DNA of 64,000 nt from Candidatus Cloacimonadota bacterium (GTDB lineage Bacteria; Cloacimonadota; Cloacimonadia; Cloacimonadales; JAIOQZ01). The notes under the pieces are model-generated. The model had not been told where the DNA came from and did not search any database. It was given only the letters and a program-made list of their open reading frames with translations. Numbering within the stretch: the first letter of the stretch is position 1; the number at the start of each line of letters is the position of its first letter. Of this stretch, positions 8,754 through 15,857 are shown piece by piece. The position numbers and the translations under genes are program-made. The stretch covers positions 62,001 to 126,000 of the forward strand of contig JAIOQZ010000039.1 in NCBI GenBank assembly GCA_021108395.1. The letters run 5' to 3'.

Positions 8754-9015
8754 TGCGAAACCCCTTGTGTGTGGGCGCTGCGGCCCGTTCCTGCTTGTTG
8801 AACTCTGTGATGTGCGCATGGCCGGGGCCCTGGCGCAGTGCGTTCAGGAAATCGCCCAGAGCCAACTCGTGGGCACAGGCCACCACCTCGACGCGACCAT
8901 CCGGGAGGTTGCGAACGTGGCCATGTATGCCGTAGCGCTCCGCCTGCTCTTTGACGAACCAGCGAAAGCCGACGCCCTGCACACGGCCTGAGATATTCAC
9001 CTCACAGCACTTCAT
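8743..9015 (-). CDS. acyP: Acylphosphatase
   Basis: A 90-residue enzyme hydrolysing acyl phosphates. The catalytic loop [11 protein letters not shown] (with its Arg) and the NLPDGRVEV segment (with the conserved Asn) are intact, and GFRIAY closes the domain. The ATG at 9015 has AGGAGG seven bases upstream; the ATG two codons earlier would be too close to that site. It is the first gene of the minus-strand operon acyP-lysM/M23-merR-sigma-ptb-rlmH. Its product could act on acyl phosphates formed by the Ptb enzyme encoded in the same run, which is a speculation from neighbourhood. Confidence 0.95.
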   Translation of the reverse strand: MKCCEVNISGRVQGVGFRWFVKEQAERYGIHGHVRNLPDGRVEVVACAHELALGDFLNALRQGPGHAHITEFNKQERAAAPTHKGFRIAY

Positions 9016-9035
9016 GCTCATCCTCCTGCCGGTAC

Positions 9036-9063
9036 GCTATACAGTATGTGGTGTATTTGTCAA
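9036..9063 (-). promoter_or_regulatory. Putative sigma-70 promoter for the acyP operon
   Basis: On the minus strand a perfect -35 hexamer TTGACA (9063-9058) is followed after 16 bases by TATAGC (9041-9036), which matches the -10 consensus at four positions. The predicted start of transcription lies about 10-15 bases before the acyP Shine-Dalgarno. It sits in the 91-base gap between divergent acyP and rsmG. Sequence-based call only. Confidence 0.5.
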
Positions 9064-9106
9064 ATTTTTCGTTGACGGCGTAACGCTCAACCTGTGTCCT
9101 TCCTCT

Positions 9107-9751
9107 ATGACAATGCAAACCTGCCCGCAACGTGACGCCTTTTTCGCCTTTCTGCAAGAAGTGGCCGGCAACCGCGCCGAAGGCCTGCTGCCCCGCTTCG
9201 ACTGCCTGCTCGACAGCCTGCTCGCCGAAAACGACAAGGTGAACCTTGTCAGCAGGAGAACACCGCGAGAAACCTTCTGGACGGCACATCTGCTCGACAG
9301 CATCCTGCCTGCCCGCCTGTTTCCGCTCGACGGGCAGAACGTGCTCGACTTCGGCACTGGCGGCGGATTACCCGGCCTGCCCCTGAAACTGTTGTTCCCC
9401 TCCTGCCACATGACATTGCTCGATGGAACGGGCAAGAAAATCGCGGCAGTGAGAAATTTGCTGAAAATCCTTGACTTGAAAGCGTGCGAAGCGGTTTATT
9501 CCCGCGTGGAGGAGCTTCCCTTACAAACATGGGGGCAACGGTTTGACACTATCGTCTGCCGGTCGGTGAAGCTGGACGAGACAACGGCCACCGTGTTGCC
9601 CAGGCTGTTGCGCCCAAACGGCCACATCCTGCTCTACAAGGGGCGCGATTTTGAAGACACGCTGCTCTTTCCGCAACGACGGGTGCACGACATCTCTCAC
9701 CCGATGGTGGGTACCCGGAATCTCGTTGTATTCAAGAAGATGCCGATTTAA
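9107..9751 (+). CDS. rsmG: 16S rRNA (guanine527-N7)-methyltransferase RsmG (GidB)
   Basis: A 214-residue Rossmann-fold methyltransferase that modifies G527 of 16S rRNA, the site linked to streptomycin response. Diagnostic blocks are LLAENDKVNLVSRR, the SAM-binding motif VLDFGTGGGLPGLPLK, LLDGTGKKIAAVRNLL and the later FDTIVCRSV. ATG 9107 or ATG 9113 could be the start; neither has a strong Shine-Dalgarno, and the frame stays open upstream without any family similarity. It directly precedes parA, the conserved rsmG-parA-parB arrangement near oriC. Confidence 0.94.
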   Translation: MTMQTCPQRDAFFAFLQEVAGNRAEGLLPRFDCLLDSLLAENDKVNLVSRRTPRETFWTAHLLDSILPARLFPLDGQNVLDFGTGGGLPGLPLKLLFPSCHMTLLDGTGKKIAAVRNLLKILDLKACEAVYSRVEELPLQTWGQRFDTIVCRSVKLDETTATVLPRLLRPNGHILLYKGRDFEDTLLFPQRRVHDISHPMVGTRNLVVFKKMPI

Positions 9752-9769
9752 GGAATATACAAGGCTGAT

Positions 9770-10552
9770 ATGAAGAATATCATTACAATAGTGAACCAGA
9801 AAGGCGGCGTGGGCAAGACAACCACAGCCGTCAATCTCGCCATGGCGCTCGGCTTGTATGAAATCAAGACCCTGCTGGTGGACATGGACCCGCAGGGTAA
9901 CGCCAGCAGCGGCGTCGGCGTCGAGACTGCCTCGCTTGGCCAGCACGTCTATCACGCTCTCATCGGCAAGACAACCTTTCGCGACATCATCCAGCCCTCC
10001 ATCATTCCCAACCTCGAAGTGGCGCCGTCCAACATCGACCTCACCGGCGCCGAGATCGAGCTCGTCAAGGAATTCGCCCGCGAACACAAGCTGAAGGAAG
10101 CGCTCCGGCCCATCCACGACGATTACGATTTCATCATTATCGACTGCCCGCCCTCGCTGGGACTGCTCACGGTCAACTCGCTCACCTGCTGCACCGATGT
10201 GCTCATTCCCATCCAATGCGAATATTACGCGCTGGAAGGCGTGAGCCAACTCGTGAACACCGTGCGGCTCATCCAGAAGAATCTCAACCCCGAACTGCGC
10301 ATCCTGGGCGTATTGCTGACGATGTTCGACCGGCGGCTCAACCTGAGCAACCAGGTGGCCAAAGAGGTGCGGCGATTCTTCCGCGAGCAGGTGTTCGACA
10401 CCATCATTCACCGCAACGTGAAACTCAGCGAAGCGCCGAGTTTCGGCAAGTCCATATTTCACTACGACGTCAAATCATCCGGCGCGATGCACTACTTTCA
10501 GCTTGCACAAGAAGTTATCGCCCGTCAGCAGATGCAGGAGAACACTGCATGA
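9770..10552 (+). CDS. parA: Chromosome-partitioning ATPase ParA (Soj)
   Basis: A 260-residue deviant-Walker ATPase that forms nucleoid-bound dimers and moves ParB-parS complexes apart. The deviant Walker A motif KGGVGKTT is near residue 11, Walker A' DMDPQGNASSGVG follows, and Walker B is IIIDCPPSLGLLT. It lacks the N-terminal DNA-binding extension of plasmid ParAs, so it is the chromosomal type. Its stop overlaps the parB start (ATGA), indicating coupled translation. Confidence 0.96.
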   Translation: MKNIITIVNQKGGVGKTTTAVNLAMALGLYEIKTLLVDMDPQGNASSGVGVETASLGQHVYHALIGKTTFRDIIQPSIIPNLEVAPSNIDLTGAEIELVKEFAREHKLKEALRPIHDDYDFIIIDCPPSLGLLTVNSLTCCTDVLIPIQCEYYALEGVSQLVNTVRLIQKNLNPELRILGVLLTMFDRRLNLSNQVAKEVRRFFREQVFDTIIHRNVKLSEAPSFGKSIFHYDVKSSGAMHYFQLAQEVIARQQMQENTA

Positions 10553-11421
10553 GCAAACTTGGCCGCGGTCTCGACGCCTTGCTGAACACCGGTCCAGAAT
10601 CGACTGACAGCACTACCGGAATCACCACGGTGGGCGTCGAGTACATCTTTCCAAACAGCTATCAGCCGCGCAAACACTTCGATGCGGCCAAACTCGAAGA
10701 ACTGGCGCAGAGCCTGCGCGAGAACGGCATGATTCAGCCGATCATCGTCACCAGGAACGACAATTCGCGCTATGAGCTCATCGCCGGTGAACGTCGCCTC
10801 GAGGCCGCCAAACTGGCCGGCTTTGCCGAGGTACCCGTCATAGTGCGCAGTGTCTCGCGTCGGCAGCAACTTCAGTTCGCCATCATCGAAAACATCCAGC
10901 GCGAAGACCTCAACCCCGTCGAGGAAGCCCATGCATACCAGCAGCTTCACGAGGAGTTCAGTCTCACCCACGCCGAAATATCGGACATCGTGGGCAAAGA
11001 CCGCGCCACAGTTTCCAACAGCCTGCGACTGCTCAAGCTGCAACCTGCCGTGCTCGACATGCTCTTGCAGGGCGTCATCACGCCTGGCCACGCCCGTGCG
11101 GTCTTGCAGGCGCCGGAGACTGAGCGAGAAGCCTTTGCGCGACACATAGCAGCCCGTAGGCTTTCGGTGCGCAAAGCGGAACTGCTGGTCAAAAGCTGGG
11201 GGCCGGCGCAACCAGCGGACGAAGCCCCCAGAGCGCCGCTGGGCAAACAGCTTCTGGAGCAGCTCCAGAACACGCTGCACAACTGGTACAACGTCCGCGT
11301 GAACATCCAGGGGAAGCCCACAAAAGGGCGCATCACGTTTTACTATCAGAGCGAAGAAGAAAGGGTGGCTCTGCTCGAACGTCTGCAACATAGTCGCGAG
11401 GACAAGAGCGAGGTGACATGA
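10549..11421 (+). CDS. parB: Chromosome-partitioning protein ParB (Spo0J)
   Basis: A 290-residue CTP-dependent DNA clamp that loads at parS. The protein begins MSKLGRGLDALL, a typical ParB N-terminus for ParA contact. The CTP-binding region is present with QPRKHFD, QPIIVT and the GERR motif (LIAGERRLEAAKLAGF), followed by ENIQREDLNPVEEA and the helix-turn-helix LTHAEISDIVGKDRATVSNSLRLL that reads parS. A C-terminal dimerisation region ends the protein. The start overlaps parA by four bases (ATGA), and its own stop overlaps the next start in the same way. Two parS-like sites occur at 21312 and 40467. Confidence 0.96.
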   Translation: MSKLGRGLDALLNTGPESTDSTTGITTVGVEYIFPNSYQPRKHFDAAKLEELAQSLRENGMIQPIIVTRNDNSRYELIAGERRLEAAKLAGFAEVPVIVRSVSRRQQLQFAIIENIQREDLNPVEEAHAYQQLHEEFSLTHAEISDIVGKDRATVSNSLRLLKLQPAVLDMLLQGVITPGHARAVLQAPETEREAFARHIAARRLSVRKAELLVKSWGPAQPADEAPRAPLGKQLLEQLQNTLHNWYNVRVNIQGKPTKGRITFYYQSEEERVALLERLQHSREDKSEVT

Positions 11422-12158
11422 ACCGGAGACTGAGCGCCCTGTTACTGGCGATATTTCTGCTATCGATAGCCGCGGCAGTGTTCTTCGGTATCGAGTACGT
11501 CCGACTGACCGGCACCCAGAACCAGCCGACGCCGGCGCCTGTCAGCGATGGCAACAGTGGCGACAACAGGAGCGGCAACGATACCATCGCCCACAGCCTG
11601 CCTGCGCCCGACGATGTGGTCAACTGGGATATCGAGGACACGGCACAGCTAATGGAAAACTTTTTCAGCGAACGCCAGGCACAGCAGAGCGACCTTGAAA
11701 TCGTGGACGAAGAACTGCGGCAAGACCTGCAAAATCGCCACAAGAAAGAGCGCTTCATGGCACAGTTCGATCCAGACGTTCTGCCGGTGGGCAGAGACCG
11801 CTTTTGCACCCAACGCTATAGCGCCGAACACCCGGCCATCGATTTTGCCGCGCCACAGGGAGCCGAAGTCTATGCCGTCGCCTCTGGCGTGGTGCGGTTC
11901 AGCTACGCCGACCGCCACCTGGGCAATGTGCTCGTCATCGATCACCTGAACGGCTACGCCAGCCTATACGCCCATCTGTCGGACTGCCTGTTCGGTCCTG
12001 GCCGATTCGTGGAAAAGGGCGACACGGTGGCGCGTGTGGGCAACACAGGCAACAGTACAGCGCCACACCTGCATATCGAGCTGTGGTTCGAAGGCATCCG
12101 CATCGATCCGGCATTGCGGCTGCCAATTGAAGAAGCCAAACCAATGCTGCTTGAATAA
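11418..12158 (+). CDS. Membrane-anchored M23 metallopeptidase
   Basis: A 246-residue protein with an N-terminal membrane anchor or signal peptide (LSALLLAIFLLSIAAAVFFGIEYV), a low-complexity linker, a short coiled segment (about 75-110) and an M23 peptidase domain with HPAIDFAAPQG and HLHIELWF. Both zinc-ligand motifs look intact. The start overlaps the parB stop (ATGA), and the bactofilin gene follows after 50 bases. M23 peptidases encoded beside bactofilins are known partners in local peptidoglycan remodelling and cell shape, so this is a good candidate for that role. Substrate specificity cannot be read from sequence. Confidence 0.9.
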   Translation: MNRRLSALLLAIFLLSIAAAVFFGIEYVRLTGTQNQPTPAPVSDGNSGDNRSGNDTIAHSLPAPDDVVNWDIEDTAQLMENFFSERQAQQSDLEIVDEELRQDLQNRHKKERFMAQFDPDVLPVGRDRFCTQRYSAEHPAIDFAAPQGAEVYAVASGVVRFSYADRHLGNVLVIDHLNGYASLYAHLSDCLFGPGRFVEKGDTVARVGNTGNSTAPHLHIELWFEGIRIDPALRLPIEEAKPMLLE

Positions 12159-12208
12159 ACAGGAGAACAACACTGTAATAGGTTTGTCAACAGCCTGAAG
12201 AGGACAAC

Positions 12209-12619
12209 ATGGAAAAAAATCGCAAAGTCGAACTCTCGACCATTATCGGCAAAGGAAGCCGCATCAATGGTAAGCTCGTCATCAAAGGCGGCATCCGCAT
12301 CGACGGAGAAATCGAAGGCACTATCGAAACCGACGGCTTCGTGCTCATCGGCACGTCGGGAACGGCCAGGGCCAACCTGAAAGCCAAGGAATGTCTCATC
12401 CAGGGCAAGGTGGAGGGCGACCTCTACATCAAAGACCAGCTCGAGCTGGAGAAAACCGCCGTCGTAAACGGCAATATCGTCAGCCGGACATTGCGCATTC
12501 ACGGCGGCGCCAAGCTCAACGGCCGCTGCTCCATGTCCGACAGCCCCAAGATGCCGCAGGACAACGAATTCCAAAAACGCCCCGATGCGCCCGCAAAACC
12601 CGTTCCGACCTTCGAATAA
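12209..12619 (+). CDS. Bactofilin
   Basis: A 136-residue polymer-forming cytoskeletal protein. The core (about 8-110) is a run of short beta-helix turns (KLVIKGGIRIDGEIEGTI, TARANLKAKECLIQGKVEG, KTAVVNGNIVS, GAKLNGRCSM), flanked by disordered ends; the C-terminus is Pro-rich. Bactofilins assemble without nucleotide and scaffold wall enzymes or, in Myxococcus, ParA/ParB positioning. Here the gene follows parA-parB-M23 in the same direction. Its last 35 bases overlap the start of the next gene. Confidence 0.94.
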   Translation: MEKNRKVELSTIIGKGSRINGKLVIKGGIRIDGEIEGTIETDGFVLIGTSGTARANLKAKECLIQGKVEGDLYIKDQLELEKTAVVNGNIVSRTLRIHGGAKLNGRCSMSDSPKMPQDNEFQKRPDAPAKPVPTFE

Positions 12620-12845
12620 CAAGGTTCTGCGCTATCTGGGGCTTTGTGTGCAGCTCGGACTGACCATGGCTGTGAGCGTGCTGGTATGCTTTTACGCAGC
12701 CTGGTTGCTCGAACAGCGATTCTATACTGGCGGCATTCTGCCGGGACTGGGCATTCTGCTTGGTATCGCTGCCGGGGGATGGGCTGCATATCGCACGACA
12801 CTCAAGCTCCTTGCGCACCCAGATGACGACCCGCCGTCGCAGTGA
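12585..12845 (+). CDS. AtpZ/AtpI-like small membrane protein
   Basis: An 86-residue protein with two membrane helices (about 18-38 and 46-67) joined by a short loop containing GGILPGLGILLGIAAGGWAAYR. This pattern and position match the small AtpZ/AtpI family encoded at the head of F-type ATP synthase operons, thought to help c-ring assembly or magnesium/ion handling. The start lies inside the bactofilin gene, and the stop overlaps the next GTG start (GTGA). Family assignment rests on topology and context. Confidence 0.7.
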   Translation: MRPQNPFRPSNNKVLRYLGLCVQLGLTMAVSVLVCFYAAWLLEQRFYTGGILPGLGILLGIAAGGWAAYRTTLKLLAHPDDDPPSQ

Positions 12846-13255
12846 AAATGAGCGCCGCAATGACTACTATCTCACCAAAGACGCTCATCCGGCGTGTTCT
12901 GCTTATTATTTGCTTGACATTACTGCTTTCCGCACTACTTTTACCTCTATATTTCCAATCATCTCTGGGCTTCATGCTTGGGGCGGTTGGCAGTGCTGGA
13001 TGGTTCTTGTGGCTGGCACGTGATATCCGCCTCGGGCTCGGGTTGTCGCACAAAGCGGCGCGTAAACGGGCGCTGGCGGGGCACTATCTGCGTTTCGGGG
13101 CACTGGCGGCATATGGCATGCTGGTGGCATGGCTGGCTCGGCCCGATTTAATCGCGCTGGGCATCGGCCTGCTGATGGCGCAGGTGGCGATGCTCATTGT
13201 CGTATTGCACGACGCCGCTCGGCAAAACAAATACTTTCGAGGACAAGATGGCTAA
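12842..13255 (+). CDS. ATP synthase protein I-like membrane protein
   Basis: A 137-residue protein with four predicted membrane helices (about 18-38, 43-62, 84-102, 106-126), including GFMLGAVGSAGWFLWLARDI, the kind of sequence found in AtpI. AtpI acts as a chaperone for c-ring assembly in several bacteria. Two starts are possible: GTG 12842, overlapping the previous stop as GTGA, or ATG 12848. The stop overlaps the atpB start by 8 bases, so the block 12585-14165 is translationally coupled. Two AtpI/Z-like proteins before atpB may relate to the unusual pair of c subunits downstream (inference). Confidence 0.65.
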   Translation: MKMSAAMTTISPKTLIRRVLLIICLTLLLSALLLPLYFQSSLGFMLGAVGSAGWFLWLARDIRLGLGLSHKAARKRALAGHYLRFGALAAYGMLVAWLARPDLIALGIGLLMAQVAMLIVVLHDAARQNKYFRGQDG

Positions 13256-14165
13256 AGGCAAAGGCGGGATGCTCCGCATTTTCATCGTGTTCCTTATTAT
13301 CGAGGTTGCGCTCGTTATCCTTTCGGGCAACTTCTCACGCCAGATTCAGGTGGTCAACGAAGAGGGTCAGTTCGAGCTGACGCACGCGCCGGTGCACTTC
13401 GATCTTCAGGCCAAGATTTCCGAGGAATTTCAACACGACAAGTATGTCGCCGACGAAGGCCATCCTCTCGAAATCTACGGCAGTGAGGGGCTGTATAACT
13501 TCTTCGCAAAACTGAGCGAGAAATTCACCATCTTTGGCGACCCGACCCCGATAGGAACTTTCCGATTGCTGCGCATGCTGCTCATCGTCGATCTGGTACT
13601 ACTCACCATCGGCTTTCTCGTTTTTCGCGCTTTGAAGACCCGTCCCAGCCAGCCGCAGATTCTCTTCGAGCTTCTCTATTCGATGTTCGACGGCTTCGTC
13701 GAGGAATCGCTGGGGAAGAAGCTGATCAAATTCACGCCATACGTCTTCACCATCTTTCTCTTTCTCATTGTTTGCAACATGATTGGCATGATCCCGATCC
13801 CCGGCTTCATGGAGCCTACACGCAACCTGAACGTGCCGCTGGGGCTCGGCCTCATGGTGGTGTTCGTGGTGCACGTCACGGCCATCGCCGTGAAGGGCCC
13901 TGTGGGCTATCTGAAGGACTATATGACTCCGCTGATGCCGCTGGACGTCATTGGCGAGGCCGCCAAGGGCGTCTCGATCGCTTTCCGTCTCTTCGGCAAC
14001 ATTCTGGGCGGCGCCATCATCATACTCGTCGTCAGTTCACTGGTGAAGTTCGTGCTGTTGCCGATAGGCCTGAATCTCTTTTTCGGCATGTTCGTGGGTG
14101 CGGTGCAGGCATTTGTCTTCACCATGCTCGCTCTCTCATATATCAGCGTCGCTATATCGGACTAA
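13248..14165 (+). CDS. atpB: F-type ATP synthase subunit a
   Basis: The 305-residue stator subunit forming the two ion half-channels of Fo. The essential arginine is in GVSIAFRLFGN (Arg247), and the last helices carry GAVQAFVFTMLALSYISVAI. The ATG at 13248 (MAKGKGGMLRIF) is preceded by GAGGA; a longer reading would begin inside the upstream gene. The N-terminal part is unusually long: a first hydrophobic segment (about 9-27) is followed by some 75 mostly polar residues (about 28-105, EGQFELTHAPVHFDLQAK...FTIFGDPTP) before the conserved helices. E. coli subunit a has 271 residues. Confidence 0.93.
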   Translation: MAKGKGGMLRIFIVFLIIEVALVILSGNFSRQIQVVNEEGQFELTHAPVHFDLQAKISEEFQHDKYVADEGHPLEIYGSEGLYNFFAKLSEKFTIFGDPTPIGTFRLLRMLLIVDLVLLTIGFLVFRALKTRPSQPQILFELLYSMFDGFVEESLGKKLIKFTPYVFTIFLFLIVCNMIGMIPIPGFMEPTRNLNVPLGLGLMVVFVVHVTAIAVKGPVGYLKDYMTPLMPLDVIGEAAKGVSIAFRLFGNILGGAIIILVVSSLVKFVLLPIGLNLFFGMFVGAVQAFVFTMLALSYISVAISD

Positions 14166-14182
14166 TTGATAAGAAAGACAAG

Positions 14183-14304
14183 TTTACCTTTTTCGAGAAA
14201 AAGGTAAAACTAAAAAGCTTTAGCGGATGCTACGCATCCTTTGTGTCACAAGAATATATTTATACAATAGGAAACGCAGTTTCCGTTAAAAGTTTGGCGG
14301 AGTT
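14183..14304. repeat. Hairpin-rich intergenic repeat, copy R2, inside the atp operon
   Basis: This copy occupies the 144-base gap between atpB and the first atpE gene. It shows an 11-bp stem TTTACCTTTTT / AAAAAGGTAAA around CGAG (14183-14208), GGATGC-TAC-GCATCC (14225-14239) and GGAAAC-GCA-GTTTCC (14270-14284), ending in AAAAGTTTGGCGGAGTT, which also supplies the Shine-Dalgarno-like GGCGGAG of the next gene. The order of parts matches R3, but the outer CAGGGGC arms are missing. Because it lies within the operon it could lower, pause or process the transcript between atpB and atpE. Confidence 0.82.
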
Positions 14305-14309
14305 AACGT

Positions 14310-15065
14310 ATGACCATGACAGCGGAAATCATCCAGATTTGCTCGTTTCTGGGCGCGGGTATTGGTGTAGGTATCGCTTCGGTTACTTCTGGAGTGGGCA
14401 CCGGCATCATCGCCGACCAGGCCAATATCGCCCTCATGAAGCAGCCCAAGGCCTATGACAAGCTGTTCAGCACTATGCTCATCGGCCAAGCGGCCACGGG
14501 CACCGGCGGCATATTCTCGCTGGTGGTGGCGTTGCTGCTGCTGTTTGGCGGGTTCGAGCAGGGCGTGGTGCACATCCATCGCGCCGCTGCCATGCTCGCT
14601 GCCGGCCTGGCGGTGGGACTGGGCGCTGTGGGCCCTGCGCTGGGCGCGGGTTACTCTGGCGGCGAGGCCTGCCGCAGCATTGGCCGCATGCCCCGCCAGG
14701 GCAACATCATCATGGGCAACATGCTGATTGGCCAGGCGCTGTCGCAGTCAAGTTCCATCTTCGCGCTTGTGGTGTCGCTGCTGCTCATTTTCAGCACGCC
14801 AATGGCCATCGAAGACCCAACCGCAGCGCGGCTCATTCAGAAGTTCATCGCATACCTCGGCTCTGGACTGGCCATCGGGCTGGGCACTCTCGGCCCTGGC
14901 GCCGGCATCGGCTTCGTGGCCGGCAAGGCCAACGACGCCATTGGCCGCTTCCCCCGTGAACGCGCCAAGGTCATCCGCACAATGTTCCTGGGCGCCGCCG
15001 TCTCCGAATCGACCGCCATCTACGCGCTGGTGGTCTCGTTCCTGTTAATTTTTGCAGTAGGATAA
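14310..15065 (+). CDS. atpE: Triple-hairpin ATP synthase subunit c (only hairpin 3 has the ion-binding Glu)
   Basis: A 251-residue proteolipid made of three fused c-subunit hairpins, six membrane helices in all: about 8-80, 92-162 and 178-250. Each shows the GxGxG-rich first helix, a polar loop (MKQPKA, GRMPRQG, GRFPRER) and a second helix. The carboxylate position of helix 2 is Gly64 in hairpin 1 (QAATGTGGI), Gln146 in hairpin 2 (ALSQSSSI) and Glu233 in hairpin 3 (VSESTAIY). The matching helix-1 positions are Thr31, Ala113 and Ile200, none charged. One ion site per six helices is therefore expected. Multi-hairpin c subunits with fewer carboxylates are known from V/A-type enzymes and from Acetobacterium woodii (a double hairpin in an F-type rotor). 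The ATG at 14310 has GGCGGAG upstream; ATG 14316 is also possible. Confidence 0.92.
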   Translation: MTMTAEIIQICSFLGAGIGVGIASVTSGVGTGIIADQANIALMKQPKAYDKLFSTMLIGQAATGTGGIFSLVVALLLLFGGFEQGVVHIHRAAAMLAAGLAVGLGAVGPALGAGYSGGEACRSIGRMPRQGNIIMGNMLIGQALSQSSSIFALVVSLLLIFSTPMAIEDPTAARLIQKFIAYLGSGLAIGLGTLGPGAGIGFVAGKANDAIGRFPRERAKVIRTMFLGAAVSESTAIYALVVSFLLIFAVG

Positions 15066-15089
15066 CAATAACAACCTGTTGGAGGAACC

Positions 15090-15365
15090 ATGGAAACCAT
15101 TGACGCAACCGCAATGGAATTGCTGGCAAACGGAATTATGAAGGCTTCCGCCTTTCTCGGCGCCGGCATTTGTATGGGCATTGGCGCCCTCGGACCCGGC
15201 GTGGGTGAAGGATTCGTTGGCGGCAAGGCCTGCGAAGGAATCGCTCGCAGCCCCGAGAACCAGAGCCTGATTATGCGCACCATGCTGGTGGGCCAGGCCG
15301 TGTCGGAATCAACCGGTATCTATTCGCTCGTGATCGCGCTTCTGCTCATCTTCGCCACCGGCTAA
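15090..15365 (+). CDS. atpE: Single-hairpin ATP synthase subunit c with two-carboxylate site
   Basis: A 91-residue c subunit with two membrane helices. Helix 1 holds GPGVGEGFVGGKA with Glu40; helix 2 holds VSESTGIYSLV with Glu73. Compared with the sodium-binding ring of Ilyobacter (Gln32, Val63, Glu65, Ser66, Thr67, Tyr70), the equivalents here are Glu40, Val71, Glu73, Ser74, Thr75 and Tyr78, so all sodium ligands are kept except that Gln is replaced by Glu. A Glu pair 33 residues apart is the two-carboxylate arrangement described for Fusobacterium nucleatum. GGAGG stands before the ATG. It follows the triple-hairpin gene by 24 bases, so both c subunits probably enter the same ring. Confidence 0.94.
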   Translation: METIDATAMELLANGIMKASAFLGAGICMGIGALGPGVGEGFVGGKACEGIARSPENQSLIMRTMLVGQAVSESTGIYSLVIALLLIFATG

Positions 15366-15374
15366 GGAGTTCTT

Positions 15375-15857
15375 ATGATTGGCATTGACTATTCCCTGCT
15401 GATCGTTATCCTGAACTTCGTGGTCTTGTTGATTGTTCTCAACAAGATTCTCTACAAGCCCATAACGAAGTTCCTGCGGGAGCGACAGGCCAAGATCGCT
15501 GACGATATGGACCAGGCAGTCAAGTCTCGCGATGAGGCTGGGCAACTGGTCGAGCAACGCAAGCAGGATTTGAAGGCCTCGACTGAAGAGATGCGTCTGT
15601 TGATGAGTAAAACGAAGCACGAGGCCGAAGATCAGGCAGGCGATATCATCCGTCAGGCTCATGGCCAGCAAAAGAAGATTCTGGCCGAGACCGACGCTCT
15701 GCTCATCACCGAAAAGAAAAAGGCCATGCAAGAACTCGAGAGCCGCGTAGCCAGGCTCATCGCCGATGTCGCCGGCAAGATTATCGCCGACAAGATGGAC
15801 GAGGAAACCGATGCCGCTCTTATCGAGCAACTGTTGAAGGAGCGGGGTGTCTCGTGA
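15375..15857 (+). CDS. atpF: F-type ATP synthase subunit b
   Basis: The 160-residue peripheral-stalk subunit. One membrane helix near the N-terminus (about 6-25, YSLLIVILNFVVLLIVLNKI) is followed by a long, charged helix with the LYKPITKFLRERQAKIADDMDQA start typical of subunit b and a C-terminal delta-binding part. It lacks a paired b' gene, so the stalk should be a b homodimer. The stop overlaps the GTG start of atpH (GTGA). GGAG precedes its ATG. Confidence 0.93.
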   Translation: MIGIDYSLLIVILNFVVLLIVLNKILYKPITKFLRERQAKIADDMDQAVKSRDEAGQLVEQRKQDLKASTEEMRLLMSKTKHEAEDQAGDIIRQAHGQQKKILAETDALLITEKKKAMQELESRVARLIADVAGKIIADKMDEETDAALIEQLLKERGVS

